Notes: generated from the letters alone by a model not told the origin. Positions 1 to 8,583 are shown, counted from the stretch's first letter. The stretch: DNA of 64,000 bases from Arthrobacter sp. OAP107 (GCF_040546765.1 NZ_JBEPOK010000001.1:434001-498000); one strand, 5' to 3'. Program-made: numbers and translations.

Positions 1-1508
1 TGAAGCAGGCGCTCGAGAACGCCACCGACGAAGACCGCGAAGCCGTGGGCGAGATGCTGCGTGACCTCAACGAGCTGCTCGGCAAGCACCGCCGCGGCGA
101 GGACACCGACGCGGATTTCCGGGAGTTCATGGCCAAGCACGGCGACTATTTTCCGGAGAACCCGCAGTCGGTCGAGGAACTGGTGGACGCCCTCGCCAAG
201 CGTGCCGCCGCGGCCCAGCGGATGCTGCAGTCCATGTCCCCCGAGCAACGCGAGGAGCTGATGCGGCTGTCCGCGCAGGCGTTCGGCTCGGCGGAACTCA
301 TGGCACAGCTCAACCAGCTCGACGACAGCCTGCGCGCCCTGCGTCCCGGCGAGGACTGGAACGGCTCCGAACGCTTCCAAGGCCAGGAGGGGCTTGGTCT
401 GGGCGACGGCACAGGAGTGCTGCAGGACATCGGCGAACTGGACGAACTGTCCGAACAGCTGTCCCAGTCCTACAACGGATCGACCCTCGACGACCTGGAC
501 CTCGATGCCCTGGCGCGCCAGCTCGGGCAGAACGCCGCCGTGACGGCCCGCACGCTCGCGGAGATCGAGCGGGCGATGCAGGACGGCGGCTACCTGCGGC
601 GCGGTGCCGACGGCGACCTGAGGCTGTCGCCCCAGGCCATGCGGCGGCTTGGAAAGTCACTTCTGCGGGATACTGCCAAGCAGCTGTCCGGTCGGCAGGG
701 CGGCCGGGACACCCGCGTCGCCGGGGCCGCCGGCGAGCAGACCGGCTCCAGCCGCCAGTGGGAGTTCGGCGACGCGGAGCCCTGGGACGTCACCCGGACC
801 ATGACCAACGCCATCCGGCGCACCATGGCCGACGGCGGCGATCCCGGCCAGGGACTGCGGCTCGCCGTGGGCGATATTGAGGTGACGGAGACGGAGGCCC
901 GCACCCAGGCCGCCGTCGTCCTGCTTGCCGACGTGTCCTTCTCGATGGCAGCCGAGGGGCGGTGGGTGCCGATGAAGCGCACGGCGCTGGCCCTGCACCA
1001 CCTCGTCTCTACCCGCTTCCGCGGCGACCGGCTGCAGCTGATCACGTTCGGCCGGTATGCGCAGTCCATGGACATAGGCGAGCTCACGGCTCTGCCGGCG
1101 CTCCGCGAACAGGGGACCAACCTGCACCACGGCCTGCTGCTGGCCGGCCGCTTCTTCCGCCAGCACCCGTCGATGCAGCCCGTCCTGCTGGTGGTGAGCG
1201 ACGGCGAGCCTACCGCCCATCTGCTGGCCGACGGCGAATCGTGGTTCAGCTGGCCGCCGGATCCGGAAACCATCCGCATCACCGTCGCGGAGCTGGACCG
1301 GCTGGCGCGCGCCGGCACGCAAGCCACCTTCTTCCGGCTCGGCGATGACCCGGGCCTGGAACGGTTCGTGCGGCGGCTGGCCCGCCGGATCGACGGCCGG
1401 GTGGTCGCCCCCGACACCGGTGACCTGGGGGCCGCCGTGGTGGGGGAGTACCTCCGTGCCCACTTCCGCGGCCGCTATTACGACGACGACTGGGCCGCCG
1501 GGATTTAG
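1..1508 (+). CDS. VWA-domain (CoxE-like) protein, 5' end cut by window
   Basis: The frame is open from base 3 and runs to a stop at 1508. A GTG at 45 is in frame, but the open frame upstream shows the gene starts outside the window. The C-terminal half carries a von Willebrand factor A domain with a metal-ion-dependent adhesion site: DVSFS near 930-944, a GTN-type threonine near 1112-1120, and SDGEPT near 1198-1215. The N-terminal part is charged and helical. Such proteins in actinobacteria usually stand beside a MoxR/magnesium-chelatase-type AAA ATPase and are thought to work with it in protein remodelling. That partner would lie upstream and is not visible. The substrate is unknown. Confidence 0.85.
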   Translation, partial: KQALENATDEDREAVGEMLRDLNELLGKHRRGEDTDADFREFMAKHGDYFPENPQSVEELVDALAKRAAAAQRMLQSMSPEQREELMRLSAQAFGSAELMAQLNQLDDSLRALRPGEDWNGSERFQGQEGLGLGDGTGVLQDIGELDELSEQLSQSYNGSTLDDLDLDALARQLGQNAAVTARTLAEIERAMQDGGYLRRGADGDLRLSPQAMRRLGKSLLRDTAKQLSGRQGGRDTRVAGAAGEQTGSSRQWEFGDAEPWDVTRTMTNAIRRTMADGGDPGQGLRLAVGDIEVTETEARTQAAVVLLADVSFSMAAEGRWVPMKRTALALHHLVSTRFRGDRLQLITFGRYAQSMDIGELTALPALREQGTNLHHGLLLAGRFFRQHPSMQPVLLVVSDGEPTAHLLADGESWFSWPPDPETIRITVAELDRLARAGTQATFFRLGDDPGLERFVRRLARRIDGRVVAPDTGDLGAAVVGEYLRAHFRGRYYDDDWAAGI

Positions 1509-1530
1509 TCCCTGTTTCGTGCGGCGAAGG

Positions 1531-1890
1531 TCAGGCGGCTGCCAGTTCAGCCGGCACGGCCGGAAGTGCTGCCAGCGTCGGTGCTGCAGTGTTCGAGGCC
1601 GTGATTTTCGGCGTCAGGATGCTGAACCGGTAGTCGCGCTGGAGCGGATCCACCTGCAGCGGAAGGTGATGGGAACGGGCGCAGCCGCGGAGCTCCTCCA
1701 TGGCCTGCGGCTCCACATCGGCCAGGGTCATATCCAATTCCAGTGCCAGTCCCGGAACCAGCGAGTCGGCGCGCTTCATGACGTCGTACAGGCCCTGAAT
1801 GCTTTGAACAGTTACGTGGCCCTGGGTCTTTACCTGGGCCTTGGCGCCGTCGAGGTCAACGCTGACCAGCACCCGCAGCTTCTCATTCAC
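1531..1890 (-). CDS. small STAS-like hypothetical protein
   Basis: This 119-residue protein starts at a GTG (1890) preceded by GGGGAG with an 8-base spacer. The first 80 residues alternate short strands and helices (VSVDLDG, HVTVQSIQGLYDVM, LALELDMT, QAMEELRGCA), which resembles the STAS fold of anti-sigma-factor antagonists. The usual phosphorylatable serine in a DSSG-type loop is not obvious. The tail after residue 95 is rich in alanine and proline. It is convergent with the VWA gene. A STAS-related role is inference from pattern only. Confidence 0.65.
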   Translation of the reverse strand: MNEKLRVLVSVDLDGAKAQVKTQGHVTVQSIQGLYDVMKRADSLVPGLALELDMTLADVEPQAMEELRGCARSHHLPLQVDPLQRDYRFSILTPKITASNTAAPTLAALPAVPAELAAA

Positions 1891-1914
1891 TAAGTTGTCT
1901 CCCCAATTTAGAAA

Positions 1915-1934
1915 GGGCCACCACGCTGTGGCCC
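1915..1934 (-). terminator. intrinsic terminator after MmyB-type regulator
   Basis: GGGCCAC and GTGGCCC form a 7-bp perfect stem with a 6-base loop. Read on the minus strand it is followed by TTTCT, so it fits as the terminator of the minus-strand regulator ending at 1984. Confidence 0.6.
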
Positions 1935-1983
1935 CCGACTACGATAGACGAATGTGACGCGGGTAACAAGCCGGGGCTGTGGC

Positions 1984-2865
1984 TTATTGTTTCTCCGTGA
2001 CTGCTGCCTGCGCCGTTTCACGCTGGGTGGCGGCCCAGCTGGCCAGGACCTTCAGCGCGTCCTCGGACGGAGTACCGGGATCGGCAGTGTACACGTTGAT
2101 CCGCATCCCCGGGTCGGAGGGGAGCTCCAGGGCCTCGAAGCTCAGGTCCAGGTCGCCGACGATGGGATGGTGCAGCCGTTTGCGGCCGGTCCGGTGGTAC
2201 TTCACGTCGTGCCGCGCCCACCGGCTGCGGAACTCCTCACTCCGGGTTGAGAGTTCGCCGATCAGATCAGTGAGGTCCTTGTCGTAGGGGTTTTTCCCGG
2301 CTGTCGACCTCAGGACGGCGACGATGTCGTCCGCGGAGCGCTCCCAGTCCGCAAAGAACTCCCGCGCTTTGGGATTCAGGAAGGTGAACCGTGCGCTGTT
2401 CGGCGGGGTGACCTGCTCGGCCATCAGGTCCATATACAGGGCGCCTCCGAGCTCATTGGCGGCCAGCACGTCCCCGCGGTCGTTGCGGACCCAGGCCGGC
2501 GCCGTCGTGATCGCATCAATGACGCGCTGCACGCTGGGCCGCACCGTCTGCGGGCTGCGCTTGCGCCGCACGCGCGGGGAGGCCGTGGCGGCACGGGCGA
2601 GATCGAACAGGTGAGCCGTTTCGGCGTCGTCGAGCTTCAGTGCCCGGGCGAGGGCCTCGATGACGCCGTCCGAGGCGCCGGAGAGGTTTCCGCGCTCCAG
2701 CCGGATGTAGTAGTCAACACTCATCCCGGCGAGCATCGCGACTTCCTCGCGGCGCAAGCCCGCCACACGCCGGTTGCCGCCGTAGACCGGCAGGCCGGCC
2801 TCCTCGGGCGTGATCCGGGCCCGGCGGGAGGTCAGGAACTTCCGCACGTCGTCGCTGTGTGTCAT
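1984..2865 (-). CDS. HTH transcriptional regulator, MmyB-type
   Basis: This 293-residue regulator has an N-terminal Xre-type helix-turn-helix (about residues 8-75, including VAGLRREEVAMLAG and YYIRLERG) and a C-terminal MmyB-like ligand-binding domain (about residues 100-270, with VLAANELGGALY and ARFTFLNPKAREFFADW). The ATG at 2865 was chosen because MTHSDDVRKFL is the usual family start; an upstream in-frame start would add 29 atypical residues. It is divergent from the aldo/keto reductase at 2967, the common arrangement in which this family controls a neighbouring oxidoreductase. It is a clear paralogue of the regulator at 5058. Confidence 0.9.
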   Translation of the reverse strand: MTHSDDVRKFLTSRRARITPEEAGLPVYGGNRRVAGLRREEVAMLAGMSVDYYIRLERGNLSGASDGVIEALARALKLDDAETAHLFDLARAATASPRVRRKRSPQTVRPSVQRVIDAITTAPAWVRNDRGDVLAANELGGALYMDLMAEQVTPPNSARFTFLNPKAREFFADWERSADDIVAVLRSTAGKNPYDKDLTDLIGELSTRSEEFRSRWARHDVKYHRTGRKRLHHPIVGDLDLSFEALELPSDPGMRINVYTADPGTPSEDALKVLASWAATQRETAQAAVTEKQ

Positions 2866-2966
2866 GGCACCAACGCTACGCGGCGGCCGACGCCCGAGGG
2901 AGGCACTGGCAGTACTTGGAACAGCAGGAACTCCCGGCCGCGCGCAGATCACGGTTGCATTGAAGC

Positions 2967-3854
2967 ATGAAACCAGAACTCACACTCAACAATGGCGTCA
3001 CGATGCCCGCCCTCGGACTGGGCGTCTTCCAAAGCCCGCCGGAGCAGACGACGGCGGCGGTCGAGGCCGCGTTGTCCGCCGGTTACGGGCACATCGACAC
3101 CGCCGCCGCGTACGGCAACGAACGGGAGGTGGGCGAAGGCATCCGCCGCTCCGGCCTCGACCGTTCGGACGTGTTCATTGAGACCAAGGTCTGGGTGAGC
3201 GATTACGGCTACGACCAGACCCTGCACGCCTTCGAGAAGGCTGCCGGGAAGCTCGGCGTCGACCAGCTCGACCTGCTGATCCTGCACCAGCCCGCACCCG
3301 ACAGGTTCGAGAAGACGATCGCCGCGTACCGGGCGCTGGAGACCTTGCTCGCCGAGGGGCGCGTTCGGGCGATCGGCGTCAGCAACTTCATGCCGCACCA
3401 TCTGAATCAGCTGCTCGCCGCAACCGACGTGGTTCCGGCAGTGAACCAGATCGAGCTGCACCCGTACTTCACCCAGCCGGCCGTCCAGGCCGCCGACGCC
3501 GACAACGGCATCCTCACCCAGGCCTGGTCGCCGATTGGCGGCATCACCTTCTACCCCGGCTGGGGCGAGGACCGCCGGAACGTGATGGAGGACCCCGCGA
3601 TCGCCGCCATCGGGGAAGCACACGGAAAGAGCGCCGCCCAGGTCATGCTGCGCTGGCACCTGCAGCAGGGCCGCTCAGCCATCCCGAAATCGACCAACCC
3701 GGCACGCATCGCCGAAAACTTCGACGTCTTCGACTTCGAGCTCAGCTCTCAGGAGCTCGCTGCCATCGACGCCCTCGACGCCGGCGTGCGCAACGGACCC
3801 GATCCGGACGAAGCCCGCGAGGAGCGCTTCGCCATGCTCATCCCCGAAGCCTAA
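2967..3854 (+). CDS. aldo/keto reductase (2,5-diketogluconate reductase type)
   Basis: This 295-residue NADPH-dependent carbonyl reductase has the family tetrad in place: Asp44 and Tyr49 in HIDTAAAYGNE, Lys74 in ETKVW, and His107 in LILHQPAP. GVSNFMPHHL and the late IPKSTNPARI cofactor loop are also present. The length is normal for AKR5-like enzymes. Its physiological substrate cannot be read from sequence. It is divergent from an MmyB-type regulator and followed 65 bp later by a second, different aldo/keto reductase, so the two are probably co-transcribed. Its stop codon lies inside a 15-bp tandem repeat. Confidence 0.92.
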   Translation: MKPELTLNNGVTMPALGLGVFQSPPEQTTAAVEAALSAGYGHIDTAAAYGNEREVGEGIRRSGLDRSDVFIETKVWVSDYGYDQTLHAFEKAAGKLGVDQLDLLILHQPAPDRFEKTIAAYRALETLLAEGRVRAIGVSNFMPHHLNQLLAATDVVPAVNQIELHPYFTQPAVQAADADNGILTQAWSPIGGITFYPGWGEDRRNVMEDPAIAAIGEAHGKSAAQVMLRWHLQQGRSAIPKSTNPARIAENFDVFDFELSSQELAAIDALDAGVRNGPDPDEAREERFAMLIPEA

Positions 3855-3901
3855 AACCCCGAAGCCTAAAACCCCGAAGCCTAAAACCCCGAAGCCTAAA
3901 A
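3842..3901 (+). repeat. four exact 15-bp tandem repeats spanning a stop codon
   Basis: The unit CCCCGAAGCCTAAAA occurs four times head to tail without error. The first copy encodes the last residues (Pro-Glu-Ala) and stop codon of the aldo/keto reductase. Because 15 is a multiple of three, each later copy repeats Pro-Glu-Ala-stop in the same frame. The array fills the gap before the next reductase gene. Confidence 0.97.
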
Positions 3902-3919
3902 CAGAGAGAAGGAACCAGC

Positions 3920-4951
3920 ATGGAATACCGTCCCCTTGGCCGCACCGGCGTGCAGGTCAGTCCCTTGTGCCTGGGCGCGATGATGTTCGGCCCCTGGGGC
4001 AACCACGACCGCGCCGACAGCACCCGCATCATCAACCGCGCCCTCGACGCCGGCATCAACTTCATCGACACCGCCGACGTCTACTCAGGCGGAGTGTCTG
4101 AGGAGATCGTCGGGGAAGCCCTGGCCGGGCGCCGCGACGACGTCTTCCTCGCCACCAAGTTCTTCATGCCCATGAATGAGGACGATCCCAACCAGCGCGG
4201 CGGATCCCGGCGCTGGATCATCCGTGAGGTGGAAAACTCCCTCCGCCGCCTGAACACCGACTACATCGACCTCTACCAGGTCCACCGGCCCAGCCCGGAC
4301 ACCGACGTGGAGGAGACCCTCGGCGCCCTCACCGACCTCGTCCGGCAGGGCAAAGTGCGGTACATCGGCTCGTCGTCGTACTCCGGATCTCAGATTGTTG
4401 AAGCCCAGTGGGCATCCCGCGAACGTAACCTGGAGCGGTTCGTCACCGAGCAACCGCCCTACTCGATCCTGGTCCGCGGCATCGAGGAGGACATCCTCCC
4501 CACCGTGCAGCGCCACGGCATGGGCACGCTCACCTACAGCCCGCTCGGTGGCGGCTGGCTCTCCGGACGCTGGCGCAAAGACTCCGCCTCCGCACCGACC
4601 TCGAGTGCCCGCCCGAACGCCCGGTTCGACATGACCAGCCCGGCAAACCAGCGCAAGCTCGACATCGTCGAAGACCTCGCCCGGCTCGCCGAACAGGCCG
4701 GACTCAGCCTCATCGAGCTGGCGATCGCGTTCGTGATCAACCACCCCGGCGTCACGTCCGCTATCGTCGGACCGCGCACCATGGAGCAGCTGGAGTCCTA
4801 CCTCCCGGCGGCCGGCATCACCCTGTCCTCCGACGTGCTGGACCGGATCGACAAGATCGTCGCGCCCGGCGTGACCGTCAACCCCGAGGACAACAGCTAC
4901 GGAGCCCACGAACTCACGGCACAGGCCCGGCGCCGGAAAGCGGCGGCCTGA
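3920..4951 (+). CDS. aldo/keto reductase (AKR11/YajO-like)
   Basis: This 343-residue TIM-barrel oxidoreductase shows MEYRPLGRTGVQVSPLCLGAM at the start, FIDTADVYSGG (catalytic Asp and Tyr), LATKFF (Lys), YQVHRPSP (His) and a C-terminal SAIVGPRTMEQL cofactor-binding segment. It is longer than, and from a different subfamily to, the reductase just upstream, so this is not a tandem duplication. The ATG has GAGAAGGAA upstream. It is probably cotranscribed with the preceding gene under the MmyB-type regulators on either side. The substrate is unknown. Confidence 0.92.
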   Translation: MEYRPLGRTGVQVSPLCLGAMMFGPWGNHDRADSTRIINRALDAGINFIDTADVYSGGVSEEIVGEALAGRRDDVFLATKFFMPMNEDDPNQRGGSRRWIIREVENSLRRLNTDYIDLYQVHRPSPDTDVEETLGALTDLVRQGKVRYIGSSSYSGSQIVEAQWASRERNLERFVTEQPPYSILVRGIEEDILPTVQRHGMGTLTYSPLGGGWLSGRWRKDSASAPTSSARPNARFDMTSPANQRKLDIVEDLARLAEQAGLSLIELAIAFVINHPGVTSAIVGPRTMEQLESYLPAAGITLSSDVLDRIDKIVAPGVTVNPEDNSYGAHELTAQARRRKAAA

Positions 4952-4952
4952 C

Positions 4953-4985
4953 GTTCCGGGAGGCCCTATCCGGGCCTCCCGGAAC
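4953..4985. terminator. strong hairpin terminator
   Basis: GTTCCGGGAGGCCC pairs perfectly with GGGCCTCCCGGAAC (14-bp stem, loop TATCC) directly after the stop of the second aldo/keto reductase. No long U-run follows, as is common in high-GC actinobacteria. Confidence 0.8.
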
Positions 4986-5057
4986 GGGTGGCCGCCGCGG
5001 TCTAATGGCAAGAGCAGACCTGACCCCCGCCCTTCCACTTAGGCATAGCGTGATCAC

Positions 5058-5930
5058 ATGAGCAACAAAGACGACATCCGGAAGTTCCTCGTCTCCCGGC
5101 GCGCGAACGTCACCCTCGCGCAGGCCGGGCTGCCCGACTTCGGCGACGAACGGCGCGTGCCCGGACTCCGGCGCGAAGAGGTCGCCCAGCTCGCCGGCGT
5201 CAGCATCGATTACTACACCCGGCTGGAGCGCGGCAACATCCACGGCGCATCGGAGGGCGTGCTCAACGCGATCGCCCGGGCACTGCACCTGACCGACGTC
5301 GAACGCGAGCACCTGCTGGACCTCGCGCGGCCCGCCTCCGCAGCAGCAAACGTTCCGGGAAGAACGACGGCGGCCGTCACCGTGCGCCGGTCGGTACAGC
5401 GGGTGCTGGACAGCCTCGCCGTGCCTGCCGTCGTTTACAACTCCCGGCAGGACCTCGTGACGGCAAACCTGCTGGGCCGGGCGCTGTTCTCGCCGCTCTT
5501 CGAATCCGACCGGCCCAACATGGCCCGCTTCATCTTCCTCGACTCCCGGGCGAAGGACTACTACGCCGACTGGCCGCTCGCCTGCAGCCTGACCGCCGCG
5601 ATGCTCCGCTACGAGGCCGGCCGTGACCCGCTCAACGCCGAGATCACCGAACTCATCGGCGAACTCGCCACCCGCAGCCCCCAGTTCCGGAGGGACTGGG
5701 CGGACCATGACGTGCACGAGCACCGCACCGGCCGGAAAGTGTACGGCCACCCGGAGGTTGGCGACCTCGACCTCACCTACGACGTGTTCGAGATGCCGGG
5801 CGAGCCGGGACTGTCCATCGGCACGTACACCGCCGACGAGGGCTCCGAATCGGCGGACAAGCTCCTCCTGCTCGCCGCGTGGGCCGCGACCCGGGAGTTC
5901 GGCTCCGGCCGGTCTGAGCCGGAGGCGTAG
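5058..5930 (+). CDS. HTH transcriptional regulator, MmyB-type
   Basis: This 290-residue paralogue of the minus-strand regulator at 1984-2865 has an Xre-like HTH at about residues 5-75 (RRVPGLRREEVAQLAG, YYTRLERGN) and a C-terminal MmyB ligand-binding region (VVYNSRQDLVTANLLGRALF, ARFIFLDSRAKDYYADW). The start ATG follows TAGCGTGATCAC without a clear ribosome binding site, so a leaderless transcript is possible. A terminator separates it from the upstream reductases, so it has its own promoter. It probably senses a small molecule linked to the reductases. Confidence 0.9.
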   Translation: MSNKDDIRKFLVSRRANVTLAQAGLPDFGDERRVPGLRREEVAQLAGVSIDYYTRLERGNIHGASEGVLNAIARALHLTDVEREHLLDLARPASAAANVPGRTTAAVTVRRSVQRVLDSLAVPAVVYNSRQDLVTANLLGRALFSPLFESDRPNMARFIFLDSRAKDYYADWPLACSLTAAMLRYEAGRDPLNAEITELIGELATRSPQFRRDWADHDVHEHRTGRKVYGHPEVGDLDLTYDVFEMPGEPGLSIGTYTADEGSESADKLLLLAAWAATREFGSGRSEPEA

Positions 5931-5992
5931 TAGCGCACCCGCTTAGGCGGCGGTGCAGGTCCACAGGGTCGGGGGCTATCTTCCTTAGCGGG

Positions 5993-6982
5993 TTACGTCA
6001 CCGCCGTGGCGTTCGCCGGTGACCCCGTTGCTCCAGTGATGTTCAGCGGCTTAATGGTGACAAGTGCGTCCCAGCTGCCGGTGGCCTTCATGTGCCGGCT
6101 GAGCGGGCCGAGCTGCCAGAGTTCGCCCAGGGGGAGGCCGAGTTTGGCGAGGAGCTGCTGGTGCATCATGCCGTGGTCATTGGGCGCCATAGGCCGGTAG
6201 GGGCTGGAAGGGACGGGCGGCAGGCATTCGACGGCGAAGTTGTCCGCTGCTATAACGGCGAGCTGGCTGTCCCACGCCCAGGCGACGAACTCGGCCGATT
6301 GTTCGATGCCGCTGGCCCGGCGGCTGTCGCGCTGGCTCTCCTTTTCCCCGGACGGGAGAGCCAGAAACCACTCGCACCAGCCTGTGTGGATCATGAGGAT
6401 GTCCCCGGGCCGGAGAGCCAGAGACTGGGCCTCGGCAGCGGCCTGGACCAGGTTCAGGCCAAGGGGCTGCCCGGCCGCATGGTCGATGGGCGTGCCCTGC
6501 TCACGGCAATATCCATCGACGTCCACCAGCACACCCCGGCCGACGATGGGCTGCTCCGCCCACGCCTGGATGCCGAGGGCCGCTGTTCCTTCCCGGACAT
6601 CGTCGTCGGGCGTGCCGTTGTAGAAGCCCACGTCGTCCGCCCTGCGGTGCCGAAGGCCGTCGATCTGGCTGGAGCCCTGCAGGTAGTACCCGTCGAGGTA
6701 GTCGTCCCGGTGGGCGGGGTGTGCCGAGTAGATCGTGTGCCGGGGAGCCCGCCGTTTCAGGGACATCCCGGGGTCGAAGGCGTCGGCGGGGTAGTCGAGG
6801 CCGAAGACGGTGCCGGTCCTGACGCAGCCGGCAGCGTCCCGGACGGAACCGGGCCCGATGAAGGACGGGGTGCCGCGCCCGGGGTCGGGAAACAGGCCCC
6901 AGGACGTGCCGGAAAGCTGCCCTTCCCGTTCCAGGAGTGCCTCGTAGGAGGGGTAGGTTGTGCCGGATTCCGTGGATGTCAT
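5993..6982 (-). CDS. cyclase-family metal hydrolase (PF04199-like)
   Basis: This 329-residue protein belongs to the cyclase/kynurenine-formamidase fold family, large subgroup. Supporting blocks are QIDGLRH, GFYNG, GRGVLVDV, LRPGDILMIHTGW and the late EQSAEFVAWAWDSQLAVIAADNFAVE region (quoted in parts). The usual HxGTHxD metal motif is replaced by QGSSQIDGLRH, so only the Asp and a later His are kept in that block; related large cyclases also deviate there. The ATG at 6982 overlaps the stop of the upstream small membrane protein (ATGA). It is the last gene of the IclR-controlled operon and may hydrolyse or lactonise the imported substrate. Confidence 0.8.
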   Translation of the reverse strand: MTSTESGTTYPSYEALLEREGQLSGTSWGLFPDPGRGTPSFIGPGSVRDAAGCVRTGTVFGLDYPADAFDPGMSLKRRAPRHTIYSAHPAHRDDYLDGYYLQGSSQIDGLRHRRADDVGFYNGTPDDDVREGTAALGIQAWAEQPIVGRGVLVDVDGYCREQGTPIDHAAGQPLGLNLVQAAAEAQSLALRPGDILMIHTGWCEWFLALPSGEKESQRDSRRASGIEQSAEFVAWAWDSQLAVIAADNFAVECLPPVPSSPYRPMAPNDHGMMHQQLLAKLGLPLGELWQLGPLSRHMKATGSWDALVTIKPLNITGATGSPANATAVT

Positions 6983-7242
6983 GGTGTTCGGGCTTCCTGC
7001 TGCGGGCTGTTCTGTTGTGCGGGCGCCTTGTAGCTGAGCAGGAATCCGGCGATGGCACAGACGGACGCGGCGATGCACGCCGGGCCCTTGACGGCCTCGT
7101 TGAGGACAGCCAGCCAGTCACCCTGCCCCGTGACCAGGGCGAGGGCCTGCCCGGCCACGAAAACTATTCCGGCGATGAGGAGTACCGCCAGGCTGACTAC
7201 GAAGATGGCGTTGATGGTGTGTCGTAACTTCTGCATTTCCAC
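6979..7242 (-). CDS. very small TRAP-type small permease-like membrane protein
   Basis: This 87-residue protein has two clear membrane segments (about residues 11-33 and 54-72) separated by a short loop, and a polar C-terminal tail. It lies between the TRAP large permease (6 bp upstream) and the cyclase gene, whose start overlaps its stop. That is the position of DctQ, the small TRAP subunit, but DctQ normally has about 160 residues and four helices. It is therefore either a half-size DctQ or a separate accessory subunit. No recognisable DctQ motif was seen, so the assignment rests on position and topology. Confidence 0.7.
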   Translation of the reverse strand: MEMQKLRHTINAIFVVSLAVLLIAGIVFVAGQALALVTGQGDWLAVLNEAVKGPACIAASVCAIAGFLLSYKAPAQQNSPQQEARTP

Positions 7243-7248
7243 GCTTCC

Positions 7249-8583
7249 TTAGATCGGCAGGACGCCGACGGCGATCAGCACGCCGATGGCCAGCAGCGGC
7301 AGGGCGTAGAGGACGAACAGGCGGGCAAACGTTTTATACGGGTCTACGTCCGCGATGCCGCACGCGACGTACAGCGGAGCGCCGCCGGGCGGCACGGCTG
7401 CCTCGCAGGAGGAAAAGACCAGCACAGCGACTGCCGCGGTGGTTGCCGGAACGCCGGCGGCCACCAGCGTTGCCACCCCCACGGTTCCGACGGCGGCCAT
7501 GGTCGCCGTCGCGGACAGCGGTGCGGCCACGGCGATGACAATCAGTCCGATCAGGATGGCCAGCAGCCACAGCGGAAGGTTGAACTGGTTCAGCAGCGCC
7601 GTCATCTGCTTGGGCAGGCCGGTGGCGGCCAGGGCGTTGGCGCCGGCGAAGGCGAAAACCACCGTGACGCCCACGACGCCGAAGCGGGGTGCGGACTGCT
7701 GCAGGAAGTTCCAGTAGGCTTTCCTGCCCCGCGGCAGCCGTTTCCGTCCCAGGATGAGGCCCGTGATGATCAGGACCACGGGGATCCAGACGATGACGCT
7801 GACGGACTTGGCTACGTCCGAGCCCGTCCAGCCGGAAAGGGCTTCGGCGATTGCACCGGAGGTGAGGATCAGCGGGACGGCCACCACGACGAACAGGATC
7901 ATGGTGGCCCAGCCCTGGGCGAACGCCCGGCGGACGGGCGCCCGGTGCGCCGCATCGACGGGTGCCATGTCACTCCTGCGGATCAGCACGTACGTGACGA
8001 TCAGGCGGTGCAGGAAACACCAGAGTCCGCCGAGCAGCAGGGGAAGGACGAGGTCGTTGACCTTCAGCAGCGGCCCGACGGTGGAGGATCCCACCAGGAC
8101 GAACATCGAGGCGCTGAACGGGAAGGTGATCCCCATGCCTGCGTTGCCTGCCACGAGCGTTGCCGCGGAGGGCTTGTCGAGCCGGGACTTTTCCATCCAC
8201 GGGATGGTCACCGATCCCACGGTCGCGGCGATCGCGGCCTGGTTGTGGACCACGCCGCCCAGGCCGGCCGACGCGACCGTGGAGACCCAGGCCGGCCCGC
8301 CCTTGACCCCGCCGATCAGTGAGTTCAGCAGGTCGATGAGCCGCTCCAGCACCCCGGTCCGCTCCAGCAGGTACCCCATGAAGACGAAGGCCATGGTGGC
8401 ATAGACGATCTCATCGGTGATGGCTTCGTAGAAGGCGTCCCAGCCGGTCTGGGCGGCGGCTCCGGTAAACGGAAGGACAACGAGGAACCCGAGGAGCATG
8501 GCCTCGCCGACGCTCCGCTTGATGACCGTCGTCCACAGCAGGATGACGGCCAGATAGGCTCCCAGTGCCCAGATGCCGGTCAT
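7249..8583 (-). CDS. TRAP transporter large permease (DctM-like)
   Basis: This 444-residue, very hydrophobic protein has about 11-12 membrane segments. Features of the TRAP large subunit / ion-transporter superfamily include MGYLLERTGVLERLIDL, GGVVHNQAAIAATVGSVTIPWM, GNAGMGITFPFSASMFVLVG and a C-terminal PPGGAPLYVACGIADVDP block similar to the DctM signature. The start has GAAGGAG upstream. No TRAP solute-binding protein (DctP) is encoded nearby; the only binding protein in the operon is of the TctC type. It may import an organic acid together with the small protein downstream. Confidence 0.82.
   Translation of the reverse strand: MTGIWALGAYLAVILLWTTVIKRSVGEAMLLGFLVVLPFTGAAAQTGWDAFYEAITDEIVYATMAFVFMGYLLERTGVLERLIDLLNSLIGGVKGGPAWVSTVASAGLGGVVHNQAAIAATVGSVTIPWMEKSRLDKPSAATLVAGNAGMGITFPFSASMFVLVGSSTVGPLLKVNDLVLPLLLGGLWCFLHRLIVTYVLIRRSDMAPVDAAHRAPVRRAFAQGWATMILFVVVAVPLILTSGAIAEALSGWTGSDVAKSVSVIVWIPVVLIITGLILGRKRLPRGRKAYWNFLQQSAPRFGVVGVTVVFAFAGANALAATGLPKQMTALLNQFNLPLWLLAILIGLIVIAVAAPLSATATMAAVGTVGVATLVAAGVPATTAAVAVLVFSSCEAAVPPGGAPLYVACGIADVDPYKTFARLFVLYALPLLAIGVLIAVGVLPI

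Noticed and set aside
590..1417. 275-codon minus-strand frame across the VWA gene
   Set aside because: Antisense shadow of a clearly coding plus-strand gene; residues are low-complexity Ser/Arg/Pro typical of high-GC antisense frames.
3842..3901. CRISPR-like array
   Set aside because: The repeats are head-to-tail without spacers, so this is a tandem repeat.
5931..5992. Terminator between the MmyB regulator and the cyclase gene
   Set aside because: GCACC...GGTGC with an inner CGC/GCG can pair only with a bulge; too weak to call.
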